DNA from: Cellvibrionaceae bacterium
GTDB taxonomy: Bacteria; Pseudomonadota; Gammaproteobacteria; Pseudomonadales; Cellvibrionaceae
DNA: 64,000 nucleotides
Direction: 5' to 3'
NCBI GenBank assembly: GCA_024707385.1
Contig: JANPZW010000008.1
Location: 248,001 to 312,000, forward strand
Part shown: piece by piece, positions 1 to 9,906 of the stretch
How the letters are laid out: every line of letters starts with the position of its first letter
Numbering within the stretch: position 1 is the stretch's first letter
Notes under the pieces: model-generated
What the model was told of the DNA's origin: nothing
Databases searched by the model: none
Seen by the model: only the letters and a program-made list of their open reading frames with translations
Program-made: the position numbers and the translations under genes

Positions 1-1605
1 GACGAAAACACCGCCGATCCACCAGGGACGGGCGAGAAAGTAGTCGAGCCAACCCTGATAGCGACGGCTGAAGCTGTGAAAAAACCGATCAATTGCACCC
101 ACCAGTCCACCTGCGCCTTTGGTGTGCGGCTTGAGCAACAGGGAGCACATGACCGGCGAGAGGGTAAGGGCGACGACGCTGGAGAAAAACACCGCTGCGC
201 TCATGGTGAGGGCAAACTCTGAAAACAGCCGGCCGATATCGCCCTCCAGCATGGCGATAGGGGCAAAGACCGCGATCAGCACCGCAGTGGTGGCAATCAC
301 CGCAAAACCCACCTGCCGGGTGCCGCGGTAGGCGGCAACCAGTGCCGTTTCGCCGTATTCGTCCATGCGTCTGTGGATGTTTTCCAGCACCACGATGGCG
401 TCGTCCACCACTAGGCCGATCGCAAGTACCAGGGCCAGCAGGGTGAGCATATTGACGGTAAAGCCCATCACCAGCAGGACGATAAATGTGGCGATAACGG
501 AAACCGGCACTGTTACAGCGGGCACCAGGGTGGCTCTAACACTGCCGAGGAACAAATAGATCACCAGAATGACGAGAGCGATGGCGATTGCAAGAGTCCA
601 GTAAACCTCGCTGATCGCTTCTTCAATGAAGACGGAAGAGCCGAAACTCTGCTTGATTTCCATGCCTTGGGGCAGGGTGGGGTTGAGCTGCGCCGCCACT
701 TCTTTCGCGGCGCGCGCAACATCAATGGTGTTGGCGGTGGACTGTTTGGTTATGCCGATACCGACCATCGGCTGGCCATTGCCGCGAAAATCCAGACGGT
801 GTTCCGTGGTGCCTTTCACCACCGTAGCCACATCGCCCAGCCTCACCAGGTGACCATCCTCACCGCGTTTGAGCACCAGCTGGCGGAAGTTTTCGGGATC
901 GACGAACACTCTCTCAAGGCGAACACTGAGCTGTCGCTGGCGCGACTCTATGTTGCCCGCCGGCAGCTCCACATTCTCCGCCCGCAGGGCCTGTTCGATA
1001 TCGCCCACCGTCAATTTGTGCGCGGCGAGTTGCACCCGGTCCACCCAGATGCGCATGGCGTAGCTCTGGCCGCCGCCGATGCGGATTTGCGCAACACCGT
1101 TGATCACGGAAAACCGGTCCACCAGATAGCGCTCGGCATAGTCGGTGAGCTGCGGCATGGTCATTTTGTCGCTGGTGAGATTCAACCACATGATCACGTC
1201 TTCGTTAGCGTCCACCTTGGCCACGTCCGGCAGGTCTGCTTCATCCGGCAGATCGTCCAGCACCCGCGACACCCGGTCGCGCACGTCGTTGGCGGCGGCA
1301 TCTATATCGCGTGAAACGTCGAATTCAATGGTGATGTCCGAGCGCCCGTCCTGGCTGGACGACTGTACAAAGCGAATGCCTTCCAGGCCGGAGATGCGGT
1401 CTTCGATGATTTCGGTAATACGGGTTTCCACCACGCTGGCAGCGGCGCCGGGATAGGTGGTGCGCACCGATACCACGGGCGCGTCTATGTCCGGGTATTC
1501 GCGCAGCGGCAGGCGCTGGAAGGCCAGCACGCCAAACGCGATCAGCAGGAGCGAGATAACTGAGGCGAATACCGGCCTCTTGATGCAGACGTCGGAAATG
1601 ATCAT
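1..1605 (-). CDS. RND-family efflux transporter, inner-membrane subunit (3' part lies outside the window)
   Basis: Proton-driven inner-membrane pump of the AcrB/MexB superfamily. I read 535 codons on the minus strand from ATG at 1605, open to base 1. The start MIISDVCIKRPVFASVIS is typical of the first transmembrane segment of this family, and the conserved stretch GDIGRLFSEFALTMSAAVF, near residue 440, marks the membrane domain. A full-length member is about 1,020-1,050 residues, so roughly half is present. It starts 3 bp after the stop codon of the adaptor gene, so the two form an operon. No TolC-like outer-membrane gene is visible here. The substrate cannot be told from sequence. Confidence 0.93.
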   Translation of the reverse strand, partial: MIISDVCIKRPVFASVISLLLIAFGVLAFQRLPLREYPDIDAPVVSVRTTYPGAAASVVETRITEIIEDRISGLEGIRFVQSSSQDGRSDITIEFDVSRDIDAAANDVRDRVSRVLDDLPDEADLPDVAKVDANEDVIMWLNLTSDKMTMPQLTDYAERYLVDRFSVINGVAQIRIGGGQSYAMRIWVDRVQLAAHKLTVGDIEQALRAENVELPAGNIESRQRQLSVRLERVFVDPENFRQLVLKRGEDGHLVRLGDVATVVKGTTEHRLDFRGNGQPMVGIGITKQSTANTIDVARAAKEVAAQLNPTLPQGMEIKQSFGSSVFIEEAISEVYWTLAIAIALVILVIYLFLGSVRATLVPAVTVPVSVIATFIVLLVMGFTVNMLTLLALVLAIGLVVDDAIVVLENIHRRMDEYGETALVAAYRGTRQVGFAVIATTAVLIAVFAPIAMLEGDIGRLFSEFALTMSAAVFFSSVVALTLSPVMCSLLLKPHTKGAGGLVGAIDRFFHSFSRRYQGWLDYFLARPWWIGGVFV

Positions 1606-1608
1606 GGC

Positions 1609-2685
1609 TTAGTTCCCGGAGTTCGCGCCGGCCTGGCGCAGCAGATCGGCCAGACTTTCCTCGCCCTTCTGCTCTGCCATCAGGGTCACAGGGAAGCCAT
1701 CGCGCAGGCGCAGAACGCCGTGGGTGACAACCTGATCGCCCGCATTGAGCCCGTCGGTCACCACTACGTAGCCGAGGCGCCGCGGGCCGGTTTTGATCTC
1801 GTGTTTGGTGACGGTGAGCGGTTCGCTGTTGCGGTTGATGCGGTAGACGAAACTGCGATAGCCCTCCTGCAGCAAGGACTCCTCCGGCAGCAGCAGGCTC
1901 ATGGTCTCGGCCATTTCCAGATTCACCGTCATCAGCATGCCGGGGCGCAGTAACCTTTCCGGGTTGTTAAGGAGGGCGCGCACGGTGACCGAGCGGGTGA
2001 TCGGATCGATACGGGAGTCGATGGCACTGACCCGGCCGGTGAACTCGCCATTGCGTTCGCGGGTTTTGGCGGCGACGGTGAGACCGGGTTGCACGGCGTT
2101 GAGAAAAACGGCGGGGACGGAGATGTCCAGTTTCATCACGCTGTCATCATCCAGGGTGGTGAGAGTGGTGCCAGGTGTAACCAAAGTGCCGACGCTGATA
2201 TTGCGCAACCCCACCACGCCATCGAAGGGCGCAACTATCAAGCGATCATTCAGACGGGATTCGGTTGCCTTCAGTTGCGCCTGGGCCGAGTCATAGGCTT
2301 GGCGGCGCTCGTCCAACAGGGAGGCGGTCGCGAGATTGGTGGCAGCGAGGGATTTCACCCGTTCATATTGCCGCTGGGCTTCGGCGGCGGCGGTGCGCGT
2401 TTGCTGCAATAGAGCATGCTCCTCGTCACTGGTGATCTCCACCAGCACGTCGCCTTTTTTCACCCGCTGGCTGTCTTCGAAATGGATGGCGCGAACGGTG
2501 TCGGTCACCGTTGCCGACAGCACCACCGCTTCATTCGCCTGCAATGTGCCGAGCGCTTCCATGCTGTCGACAAAAGGCTCGGGCTGTAGGGTTTTGTAAA
2601 TGACCGGAACCGCCGGGCGGGATGCAGCCCAGCCGGTGAGGGCGAAGGTCATGGTGGTTAACAGCAGAGCAATGCGTGGGAGCAT
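1609..2685 (-). CDS. RND efflux periplasmic adaptor subunit (membrane fusion protein)
   Basis: 358 residues with an N-terminal signal sequence (MLPRIALLLTTMTFALTGWA). The order is that of the HlyD/AcrA family: a first lipoyl half (residues about 60-90), an alpha-helical hairpin rich in Ala, Gln and Arg (about 95-145), a second lipoyl half with APFDGVVGLRNISVG, then beta-barrel and membrane-proximal domains. It bridges the inner-membrane pump, whose gene follows at once, to an outer-membrane channel encoded elsewhere. GGAGAA on the minus strand just before ATG 2685 is a plausible ribosome-binding site. It resembles the MexE/MdtA-like adaptors, but I cannot assign a specific pump. Confidence 0.93.
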   Translation of the reverse strand: MLPRIALLLTTMTFALTGWAASRPAVPVIYKTLQPEPFVDSMEALGTLQANEAVVLSATVTDTVRAIHFEDSQRVKKGDVLVEITSDEEHALLQQTRTAAAEAQRQYERVKSLAATNLATASLLDERRQAYDSAQAQLKATESRLNDRLIVAPFDGVVGLRNISVGTLVTPGTTLTTLDDDSVMKLDISVPAVFLNAVQPGLTVAAKTRERNGEFTGRVSAIDSRIDPITRSVTVRALLNNPERLLRPGMLMTVNLEMAETMSLLLPEESLLQEGYRSFVYRINRNSEPLTVTKHEIKTGPRRLGYVVVTDGLNAGDQVVTHGVLRLRDGFPVTLMAEQKGEESLADLLRQAGANSGN

Positions 2686-2905
2686 GAAATACTTCTCCGT
2701 GAGGTGTTGTGTCTCGAATGCCTGACGGCATCGGGTAGATAAAAAAGATCAAGGGCTCTTACCGGCGCGACAGAGCCGCGAATAGGTCAGGTCTTATTCT
2801 AGGGTGATCCCATTTGGCACCGTGCCCGTTGATAAATACGCATCAGGGCAACGGCGGGATCAGTTCGACCGCAGACAGGCGAAATCAGTTGCAGTGGACG
2901 CGCGA
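2686..2905. other. intergenic stretch between rnfE and the efflux operon
   Basis: 220 bp without a convincing gene. It should hold the end of the rnf transcript and the promoter of the minus-strand efflux operon. A short inverted repeat (GATGCC/GGCAT, around 2718-2733) lies near the adaptor start. The endonuclease III gene (nth), which often follows rnfE in gammaproteobacteria, is not here. Confidence 0.5.
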
Positions 2906-3622
2906 TCAGGCGATCTGGCCCGTGGTGCGAACGCGACGGCTGGTTTTGGGCACTTGATTGCGGCTTGCGGCGAGGCGTTGCTGAATGTGCGCATCCACAA
3001 TATTTTTCAGGGCGATCAGCAGACCCGCCACCAGAAATGCCCCCGGCGGCAGTATGGCGACGAGAAAGCCGCGATAGTTGTCGCCGAACAGGTTGATCTG
3101 CCAGCTGCGCGCGGCCTCTCCGAACAGCAAATGCATATTGGCGAGCCAGGTGCCGGCGCCGATGATTTCCCGAATCGAGCCTATGGCCACCAGAACCAGG
3201 AGGAAGCCCACACCCATCATCAGGCCGTCGGCGATGGCGGGCAGGGGTGGATGCTTGCTGGCGAAGGCATCGGCCCGGCCGAGGATGACGCAGTTGGTGA
3301 CGATCAACGGGATGAAAATGCCGAGGATCTGATAGAGCTCGTAGGTAAACGCCTGCATCAACAGCTCGGTGCAGGTGGTAAAGGCGGCGATGATCATGAC
3401 AAACGCCGGCAGTCGCACCGCGTCACTCACCGAGTGGCGAATCAGGGAAACCGCAAGGTTGGAGCCCGTCAACACCAGCATGGTGGCAAGGCCCAGTCCC
3501 AAAGCGTTGACTACCGAACCTGTCACCGCCAGCAGTGGGCAGAGGCCGAGCAGTTGCACCAGGCCGGGGTTGTTTTTCCACAGCCCTTGCAGTGCGATAT
3601 CGCGATAATCGGTCTGGCTCAT
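2906..3622 (-). CDS. rnfE: RnfE, electron transport complex membrane subunit
   Basis: 238-residue polytopic membrane protein of the RnfA/RnfE (NqrD/NqrE) family. The segment [20 protein letters not shown] near residue 18 carries the conserved LGLCP(L/F) motif, whose cysteine belongs to the membrane Fe-S site shared with RnfA. It is a subunit of the ion-pumping ferredoxin:NAD+ oxidoreductase (Rnf), also called Rsx where it reduces SoxR. It is the last gene of rnfABCDGE, starting 14 bp after rnfG. The C-terminal tail is Arg/Thr-rich and cytoplasmic. Confidence 0.95.
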   Translation of the reverse strand: MSQTDYRDIALQGLWKNNPGLVQLLGLCPLLAVTGSVVNALGLGLATMLVLTGSNLAVSLIRHSVSDAVRLPAFVMIIAAFTTCTELLMQAFTYELYQILGIFIPLIVTNCVILGRADAFASKHPPLPAIADGLMMGVGFLLVLVAIGSIREIIGAGTWLANMHLLFGEAARSWQINLFGDNYRGFLVAILPPGAFLVAGLLIALKNIVDAHIQQRLAASRNQVPKTSRRVRTTGQIA

Positions 3623-3636
3623 GTTAATGCCTCTGT

Positions 3637-4283
3637 CTAAGGAGCGATCGGCAGACTGCTTCTGGTCATCTCCAGAAGTTCTTCCCGGTGATCGTGCACG
3701 TACTGCAAGACTCGCTTGATTTGTTGCACCACCGCCCGCGGGGTGATGGTGGCGCCGGCGAACTGGTCAAAGTCGCCGCCGTCTTTTTTTAACCGTCCAT
3801 TTTGACGCCGCTGGATTGCTGAGAGACTTGCCGTCAAAGGTGAGAATCCAGGCGCTTTTCGCCAATTCGATCTTGTCCCCAAGACCGGGCGTTTCCGCGT
3901 GGCGCAAAACACGCACCCCGGCGATGGTGCCGTCGACGTTAACGCCGACGAGGAGCTTGATCGCTCCGCTGTAACCGTCGGGCGCCGTCGTGGGCACAAT
4001 CCAGGCCACCGGCTCGCTGTCCTGCCGCGCCACATGGATGAGCGGCGGCTCCATCAGCAGAGCGGCGGCATCTGCCGCTGGCACCGCTATGGTGTCGCTG
4101 AGCAGATCATTGTTATGGCGCGTCGGTGGTACCAGCTCGAACAGCGCTTGCTGCGCCGCCCGACGCTCCGCATCGGCGATACGCTCGGCGGTTGCCTGAT
4201 AGGTGAGGGGCAATCAGGCCGGCGGTGATCGCGGCAAATACACTCAGCAATACGCTGTTTTTGCGGATGGATTGACCCAGCAT
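3637..4283 (-). CDS. rnfG: RnfG, flavin-binding periplasmic subunit (broken by two +1 frameshifts)
   Basis: Single-pass membrane protein that carries a covalent FMN on its periplasmic domain. The start [20 protein letters not shown] (ATG 4283) is the family membrane anchor. The body ([20 protein letters not shown] onward, with GLGDKIE) is in a second frame, and the end, with the flavin site [18 protein letters not shown] (S/T-G-A-T-x-T), is in a third. The shifts sit in G4 at 4207-4210 and T7 at 3784-3790. Removing one base at each gives 215 codons including the stop. It lies between rnfD and rnfE with gaps of 4 and 14 bp. Either the sequence has errors or this gene is truly dead; an intact operon on both sides favours errors. 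Confidence 0.88.
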
Positions 4284-4287
4284 TGCG

Positions 4288-5349
4288 TCATTCCACCTTT
4301 TTAGCCGTGGCGCGCGGGGCTTTGTTATGCCCGTAGGTGCGCGGCACCGTGTAGTAATCAATAAAGGGCGCGGCGAAATTCATCAGCAGTACCGCAAAGG
4401 CCACCGCGTCCGGATAATTGCCCCAGGTGCGGATGACAAACACCAGCACGCCCACACCCGCACCGTAGATCAGCCGGCCCTTATTGCTTACCGCCGAGGT
4501 CACCGGATCGGTGACGATAAAAAATGCTCCCAGCATGGTGGCGCCCGACAGCCAGTGGAAGAGGGGCGAGCCGGCGCTGTTGGAGCTGCCGCTGTCGTAA
4601 AACACAATCGCCAGCACGCCCAGACTGGCCAGCATGGCCACAGGCGCGTGCCAGGTGAAAATTCTTTTGTAGAGCAAATAGGCGCCGCCAAGAAGGAAGG
4701 CGATATTGACCCATTCCCAACCATTCCCCGCCCAGCGGCCACTGGCAAAAATGGCCGCGCCTCTATACAGATCCTCAAGAGTCTGCCCGCTGCTCTGGCG
4801 CAGGGTGTCCAAGGGGGTGGCGGAGCTGTAGCCGTCGAGATCCGCGACGCCGAACACTTTGCTCAGAGCTTCGCCCAACGCCGGCAGCGACTGACCGTCC
4901 ACCAAAGCGCCTTTGGGCGTGGCCCATTGGCTCATCTCCAGCGGAAAGGAGATCAGCAAAACCACATATCCGACCATGGCCGGATTGAACGGGTTGTAGC
5001 CAAGCCCACCGTACAGATGTTTGGCGACGACGATTGCAAAGAATATGCCCACTACTACAACCCACCAGGGGCAGTAGGGCGGAAGCGCCAGCCCAAGCAG
5101 CACGGCGGTGACAAGGGCGCTGTAGTCGCGCAGGTAAAACATCACTGGGCGCTGGCGCAATTTCAACACGGCTGCTTCAAATGCCACAGCCGCTGTACAG
5201 GCCAGCAACAGATTCAGCAGGGTGCCGGGACCGAAATAGACGGTGAGGGCCGCGAGTCCCGGAAGCGTCGCCAGCAATACCTGGCGCATAACACCGGCGG
5301 TGCTATTGGCGCTGTGGGCGTGGGGTGACGTGACGCGGATAAATGCCAT
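4288..5349 (-). CDS. rnfD: RnfD, FMN-carrying membrane subunit
   Basis: About 353 residues from ATG 5349 (MAFIRVTSPHAHSANSTAG); an in-frame start 18 bp upstream is less likely because family members begin close to this point. Polytopic NqrB/RnfD family. GGLGYNPFNPAMVGYVVLLI is a hallmark, and SGATMLGAFFIVTDPVTSAV contains the threonine that takes up FMN covalently through a phosphoester bond. Its gene lies between rnfC and rnfG, 4 bp before the rnfG start. Confidence 0.95.
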   Translation of the reverse strand: MAFIRVTSPHAHSANSTAGVMRQVLLATLPGLAALTVYFGPGTLLNLLLACTAAVAFEAAVLKLRQRPVMFYLRDYSALVTAVLLGLALPPYCPWWVVVVGIFFAIVVAKHLYGGLGYNPFNPAMVGYVVLLISFPLEMSQWATPKGALVDGQSLPALGEALSKVFGVADLDGYSSATPLDTLRQSSGQTLEDLYRGAAIFASGRWAGNGWEWVNIAFLLGGAYLLYKRIFTWHAPVAMLASLGVLAIVFYDSGSSNSAGSPLFHWLSGATMLGAFFIVTDPVTSAVSNKGRLIYGAGVGVLVFVIRTWGNYPDAVAFAVLLMNFAAPFIDYYTVPRTYGHNKAPRATAKKVE

Positions 5350-5382
5350 ATCAGGCCCCTGCAACAACAGTAAGGTTGGCCG

Positions 5383-7605
5383 TCATTTCCCCTGCTCCAG
5401 TTCCGCCAGTTTGGCTTGCAGCTTTTCCAGCCCGGTGCGCAGGGCGGCGATATGTTCGCTGCCGCTGGCCTCGGCTTCCGCCAATTTTGCGCGTGCTTTG
5501 TCCACCCGGCCGCGCAGCGACTGCAGTTGCTCGGCGTGTTTTTCCTCTGCACTCATGTTGGCTGCCGCCGCCGCTTTGGCCTGAGCGCGGGCAATGGCGG
5601 CAGCGGCGGCGTTTTCTTCGGGATTCACTGAATCGCTGGATATTGGCTGGCGCTCCAGTTCGGCGAGCTCCGCCTGCGCTTCGGCGAGTTTCAGGCGCAG
5701 TTTTTCCACACCTTGGGTAAAGGCGGCGAGGGTCGGTTTTTGCTCTCGCGCGGCGTCTTCCATTTTCTCCACCGCAACCGCCAAACGTTTTTCGATAGTC
5801 GCCACAGCATTGCGTTGGGCTTCCAGAGGTGATGCCTGAATCTTCTGCGCGACATTCTGCAGGCGCTGATCCAATGGCAGACTGACGCCGCGCTCCAGAT
5901 CGTCCTGCTTTTTGCGCACGTCTTCCAATTTGAGTTCGGCCTGGCGCAGTTGCGCCGTCAGAGCATCGCGGCGGGCGGCGTCTTCGCACTCGGCGATCTG
6001 CTGTTGCAGGTGCTGGAGGCGGCTTTGCACGCTTTCCAGCTGGCGGCCTAGCTTTTTGCTCTGTCCATCTGCGTCATCCGGCACTGTCTGGGCTTTTTCC
6101 TGCGCCGCCGCCACCGGGTCTGGCAGGGGAGCTGCGGGCTTCTGTTCGTCCAGGCGGGATTTCATTTCATCAGCCGCCTTTTTGCGCGCCAGGCGTTTGG
6201 CTTCTTTTTCCGCCTCGGCTCTGGCGATGCGCTCTTTGCGCTGTTCAAAACGTTCGCGGGCGCGATCGGCTTTTTGTTTTTCGGCGTCGAGGCGGCGGAT
6301 GCTGTTTTTCGCCGCGCGGTAATACTGCACCAGCGGGATCGCACTCGGGCAGACAAACGAGCAGGCGCCGCATTCAATACAGTCGAACAGGTTGTGGTTT
6401 TCCAGACGCTGAAAATCCTCGGCCTGGGCGTACCAATAGAGTTGTTGCGGCAGCAGAGTGGCGGGACAGACCTCCGCACACAGGCCGCAGCGGATGCAGG
6501 CTTGGGCCGGCGGCGCTGGCGGCATCTCGTCATGGCTCGGTGCCATGATGCAGTTGGTGGTTTTCACTACCGGGACTTGGGGCTCCTCAATGCTGTACCC
6601 CATCATGGGGCCGCCGATGATGATGCGGGCGCATTTGGCGGCGCTGAAGCCGTGTTGTTCCAGGACATGAGCAACGGGGGTGCCGAGGGGAACGCGGATG
6701 TTGCGTTGCACGGTCAGCGCTTCGCCCACCACGGTGGTGACGCGTTCGATTAACGGCTCGCCGTAACGCACCGCGCGCCAAGCGGCGTAGGCAGTGCCAA
6801 CATTCTGCACCAACACGCCGATCTGGGCGGGAATTTTGCCGCTCGGTACTTCTTTCCCGGTGAGAATCTGGATCAGCTGCTTTTCCCCGCCGGAGGGGTA
6901 TTTGGTCGGGAACACCACCACTTCCACCGCAGTGCCCTGCGCGGCTGTCTGCATGGCGGCTATGGCTTCGGGTTTGTTGTCCTCAATACCGACGAGGATT
7001 TCCTTGGGACTGCCGACGATGCGCGCCAGCAACAGGGCGCCCTGGATGATCTCGTCCGCATACACCCGCATCAGCATGTCGTCAGCGGTGATGTAAGGCT
7101 CGCATTCGGTACCGTTGAGAATCAGAGTCTCCACCACATCGGTGGAGCGCGGGTTGAGTTTGACGGCGGTGGGGAAACCGGCACCGCCCATGCCCGCGAG
7201 GCCAGCGCGACGGATTTTCTCCACCAGTGCGGCGTGATCTAGAAGGGTTGGATCGTCGCAGGGGTGCAAATCGGTCCAGCGATTTTCCCCGTCCGGGCGC
7301 AGCACTATGCAAGGTGCGCTCAAGCCGGAAGGGTGGGCGATGGGGCGGTCTTCGATGGCGATGATCTCGCCGGATGTAGGCGCGTGAATGCAGGCGCTGA
7401 AAATCCCCTGCGCGTCCGCAATCAGCTCACCTTTCAGAACGCGCTGCCCTATGCGTACCACGGGTATCGCCGGGTTGCCGATATGTTGATTGAGCGGCAA
7501 CACTAGCTCCGCAGCGAGCGCAATGGTGCCCAGAGGACTTTGCAAAGACTGGTGTTTGTTTTCCGGTGGATGAACGCCACCGTGGATATCCCAGATCTGT
7601 CTCAT
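5383..7605 (-). CDS. rnfC: RnfC, NADH/ferredoxin-side subunit with long coiled-coil tail
   Basis: 740 residues. The N-terminal half has the NADH/FMN-binding fold with [13 protein letters not shown] near residue 140 and an SLBB-type region. Two [4Fe-4S] motifs follow: [12 protein letters not shown] and [12 protein letters not shown]. After about residue 440 the protein is a long charged Ala/Glu/Lys/Gln-rich coiled coil, about 300 residues. Such extensions are known in gammaproteobacterial RnfC, and their sequence and length vary widely. The ATG at 7605 overlaps the rnfB stop (ATGA). Confidence 0.95.
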   Translation of the reverse strand: MRQIWDIHGGVHPPENKHQSLQSPLGTIALAAELVLPLNQHIGNPAIPVVRIGQRVLKGELIADAQGIFSACIHAPTSGEIIAIEDRPIAHPSGLSAPCIVLRPDGENRWTDLHPCDDPTLLDHAALVEKIRRAGLAGMGGAGFPTAVKLNPRSTDVVETLILNGTECEPYITADDMLMRVYADEIIQGALLLARIVGSPKEILVGIEDNKPEAIAAMQTAAQGTAVEVVVFPTKYPSGGEKQLIQILTGKEVPSGKIPAQIGVLVQNVGTAYAAWRAVRYGEPLIERVTTVVGEALTVQRNIRVPLGTPVAHVLEQHGFSAAKCARIIIGGPMMGYSIEEPQVPVVKTTNCIMAPSHDEMPPAPPAQACIRCGLCAEVCPATLLPQQLYWYAQAEDFQRLENHNLFDCIECGACSFVCPSAIPLVQYYRAAKNSIRRLDAEKQKADRARERFEQRKERIARAEAEKEAKRLARKKAADEMKSRLDEQKPAAPLPDPVAAAQEKAQTVPDDADGQSKKLGRQLESVQSRLQHLQQQIAECEDAARRDALTAQLRQAELKLEDVRKKQDDLERGVSLPLDQRLQNVAQKIQASPLEAQRNAVATIEKRLAVAVEKMEDAAREQKPTLAAFTQGVEKLRLKLAEAQAELAELERQPISSDSVNPEENAAAAAIARAQAKAAAAANMSAEEKHAEQLQSLRGRVDKARAKLAEAEASGSEHIAALRTGLEKLQAKLAELEQGK

Positions 7606-8240
7606 GCCGCGCGATCCCGCGCCGGGTCTTTGTCGGAAGCGATCAGGTCTTTGTCCGAAGCTATTATGTGAGGGCCTTTGGCGGGCTTAGGCATCTGCCA
7701 GCCCCACTCCTTGACGGTGGTGGGCAGGGGGATCATGTCGATGCAGTCCACAGGGCAGGGTTCGACGCAGAGGTCACAGCCTGTGCATTCGTCGGCGAGC
7801 ACCGTGTGCATCTGCTTGGCTGCGCCGACAATCGCATCCACCGGGCAGGCCTGCAGGCACTTGGTGCAGCCGATGCATTCGTCCTCGCGAATAAAAGCGA
7901 CTTTTTTGACGTCGGTATTCTCGTCGGATTCGGCATCGAGCGCGGGTGCGCTGACGCCGAGCAGGTCGGCCAATTTGTTGACTGTGGCCTGGCCGCCGGG
8001 AGGACATTTGTTGATGACATCGCCACCGGCGATGGCCTCGGCATACGGACGACAGCCGGGATAGCCGCATTGGCCGCACTGGGTCTGCGGCAGCAATTCG
8101 TCGATGCGCTCAACGAGAGGATCGCCTTCCACTTTGAATTTCACGGCAGCAAAGCCGAGCACTGCGCCGAAAAACACGGAGAGACCGCACAGGCCAATGA
8201 GAGCGGAAATGATGGGGTAGGTCAGCAGCAGGTCGATCAT
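7602..8240 (-). CDS. rnfB: RnfB, multi Fe-S cluster electron-transfer subunit
   Basis: 212 residues. An N-terminal membrane helix ([20 protein letters not shown]) is followed by a Fe-S domain with [16 protein letters not shown] and a downstream Cys (NKCPPGG). Two ferredoxin-like motifs come next: [19 protein letters not shown] and [17 protein letters not shown]. The start codon directly follows the rnfA stop, and the end overlaps rnfC by 4 bp, so translation is probably coupled. Confidence 0.96.
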   Translation of the reverse strand: MIDLLLTYPIISALIGLCGLSVFFGAVLGFAAVKFKVEGDPLVERIDELLPQTQCGQCGYPGCRPYAEAIAGGDVINKCPPGGQATVNKLADLLGVSAPALDAESDENTDVKKVAFIREDECIGCTKCLQACPVDAIVGAAKQMHTVLADECTGCDLCVEPCPVDCIDMIPLPTTVKEWGWQMPKPAKGPHIIASDKDLIASDKDPARDRAA

Positions 8241-8813
8241 TTATATCAATCCCGCAAAACCCATGAAGGCCAGTGACATAAGCCCGGCGGTGATCATGCC
8301 CACTGCGGCGCCTTTGAATGGCACCGGTACGTCCGCCGCGGCCAGCCGTTCGCGCATAGCGGAAAACAGCACCAGCACCAAGCTGAAACCCAGTGCCGCG
8401 CCAAAACCATAGAGGGCGGATTCGGTAAAACTGTGGGATTTGTTAGTGCTTTGCAGGGCTGCGCCCAGCACAGCGCAGTTGACCGTAATAAGAGGCAGAA
8501 AGACGCCGAGGACGCGGTAGAGCAGCGGGCTGGTTTTTTCGATGAACATCTTGGCGAACTGCACCACTGCGGCGATCACCAAAATAAAGGCGACGGTGCG
8601 CAGAAATGATAGACCCAGGGGATTCAGAACCCAGGTGTTCACCAGATAGGTGCAGATGCTGGCCAGGGTGAGCACGAAGGTTGTGGCGGCGCTCATGCCG
8701 ATTGCGCTCTCCAGTTTGTTGGAGACACCCATAAACGGGCAGAGCCCCAGAAACTGGACCAGCACGAAATTATTCACCAGCACGGTGCTGAGCAGGATGA
8801 CGAAAAATTCCAT
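8241..8813 (-). CDS. rnfA: RnfA, electron transport complex membrane subunit
   Basis: 190-residue polytopic protein, paralogous to Rnf[21 protein letters not shown] at the N-terminus has the conserved LGLCP cysteine motif. It is the first gene of the operon. The 250 bp upstream, shared with the divergent tauE-like gene, must contain the rnf promoter. Confidence 0.96.
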   Translation of the reverse strand: MEFFVILLSTVLVNNFVLVQFLGLCPFMGVSNKLESAIGMSAATTFVLTLASICTYLVNTWVLNPLGLSFLRTVAFILVIAAVVQFAKMFIEKTSPLLYRVLGVFLPLITVNCAVLGAALQSTNKSHSFTESALYGFGAALGFSLVLVLFSAMRERLAAADVPVPFKGAAVGMITAGLMSLAFMGFAGLI

Positions 8814-9064
8814 AGACCTTTACTTGGGTGCGCTTGCAAGCGGGCGCAGTTAACAGCATTCGCGGCAAAAATAAAAGCTGTCTTTGTGAATAACGCCAAC
8901 CGGTTTTGCCGCTGAAAGGCGCCTACATTTAAAACTTCTGGTTATATCTACCTAACTTTTAGTCATTGGAAACCGACTATAAAACGTTGTTAGCCTGCGC
9001 GACCTGTTGATTTTTGAACACTTCAGCAGTGTGTTGTTTGATTTCAACCAGTTGTGAGCGGTGT
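8814..9064. promoter_or_regulatory. divergent intergenic region rnfA / TauE-like gene
   Basis: About 250 bp, AT-rich around 8930-8990, between two divergent genes. Promoters in both directions are expected. I see no operator that I can name. Confidence 0.4.
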
Positions 9065-9847
9065 ATGGATTTGGAAATAGGCTACATATTGGCCGGATTG
9101 TTTGTCGGTTTTGTTGTCGGCATGACCGGCGTTGGCGGTGGCTCTTTGATGACGCCGATCCTGCTGTATTTCGGTGTGCCACCGGCCAGTGCCGTGGGAA
9201 CCGATCTGCTCTACGCCGCCGTCACCAAGGCGGGCGGCGTTCATGTGCACCACAAGAAGGGCAATATCGACTGGCGCATTACGGGCATGCTCGCCCTCGG
9301 TAGTCTTCCTGCCGCCGCCGCCACCCTTTGGTTGCTGCATAACCTGAGTATGGATACCGAGCGCATGAACGCGCTGATCCGCACAACCCTGGGTTATGCG
9401 TTGATCTTTACTGCTATCGCCATTCTGTTTAAGAGCCAGCTGATGGAGTACGGTCGCCGCAATGACAGCTGGTTCACCCGCATGAATCCGAAACAGCAAT
9501 TCATCGCCAGTATTGTTACCGGCGTGATTCTCGGTGCGGTGGTGACGATCACCTCTATCGGCGCCGGCGCCCTCGGGACCGTTGCTTTATTCCTGTTATT
9601 TCCATTGCTGCCCACCGTGCGTTTGGTGGGAACTGAAATCGCCCACGCCGTACCCCTCACATTGGTTGCTGGGATGGGGCACGCCGGTCTGGGTAATGTC
9701 GATTGGCCCCTGCTGGCGAATCTGCTTATCGGCTCGCTGCCTGGGATTTACCTCGGCAGCCATCTTGCCCACCGCGTCGCCGACCACTATCTGCGACCCG
9801 CGCTTGCGGTGATGCTGATTTTTGTGGGAACCAAGCTGGTGTTATAA
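9065..9847 (+). CDS. TauE/SafE family sulfite or organosulfonate exporter-like membrane protein
   Basis: 260 residues with about eight membrane segments. The glycine-rich GFVVGMTGVGGGSLMTPILL near the N-terminus and SIGAGALGTVALFLLFPLLP in the middle are the two half-repeats of this family (DUF81). I take ATG 9065 (MDLEIGYILAGLF); an upstream in-frame ATG at 9014 would add a Cys-rich tail unlike the family. The substrate is unknown, and no sulfonate genes lie beside it. A strong terminator follows. Confidence 0.88.
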   Translation: MDLEIGYILAGLFVGFVVGMTGVGGGSLMTPILLYFGVPPASAVGTDLLYAAVTKAGGVHVHHKKGNIDWRITGMLALGSLPAAAATLWLLHNLSMDTERMNALIRTTLGYALIFTAIAILFKSQLMEYGRRNDSWFTRMNPKQQFIASIVTGVILGAVVTITSIGAGALGTVALFLLFPLLPTVRLVGTEIAHAVPLTLVAGMGHAGLGNVDWPLLANLLIGSLPGIYLGSHLAHRVADHYLRPALAVMLIFVGTKLVL

Positions 9848-9866
9848 CGCTTGCTTTACCGGCAAT

Positions 9867-9899
9867 AAAAAAGGGGCGTAAGCCCCTTTTTTATTTTCG
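9867..9899. terminator. bidirectional intrinsic terminator
   Basis: Perfect 11-bp stem AAAAAAGGGGC / GCCCCTTTTTT with a GTAA loop and T-rich flank. It sits between the convergent TauE-like gene and the beta-helix gene ending at 9907, so it can serve both. Confidence 0.9.
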
Positions 9900-9906
9900 C
9901 CTCGGC

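Noticed and set aside
3637..4283. Programmed ribosomal frameshifting in rnfG
   Set aside because: Other rnfG genes need none, the sites lack a slippery heptamer with a downstream pseudoknot that I can see, and similar defects occur across the window.
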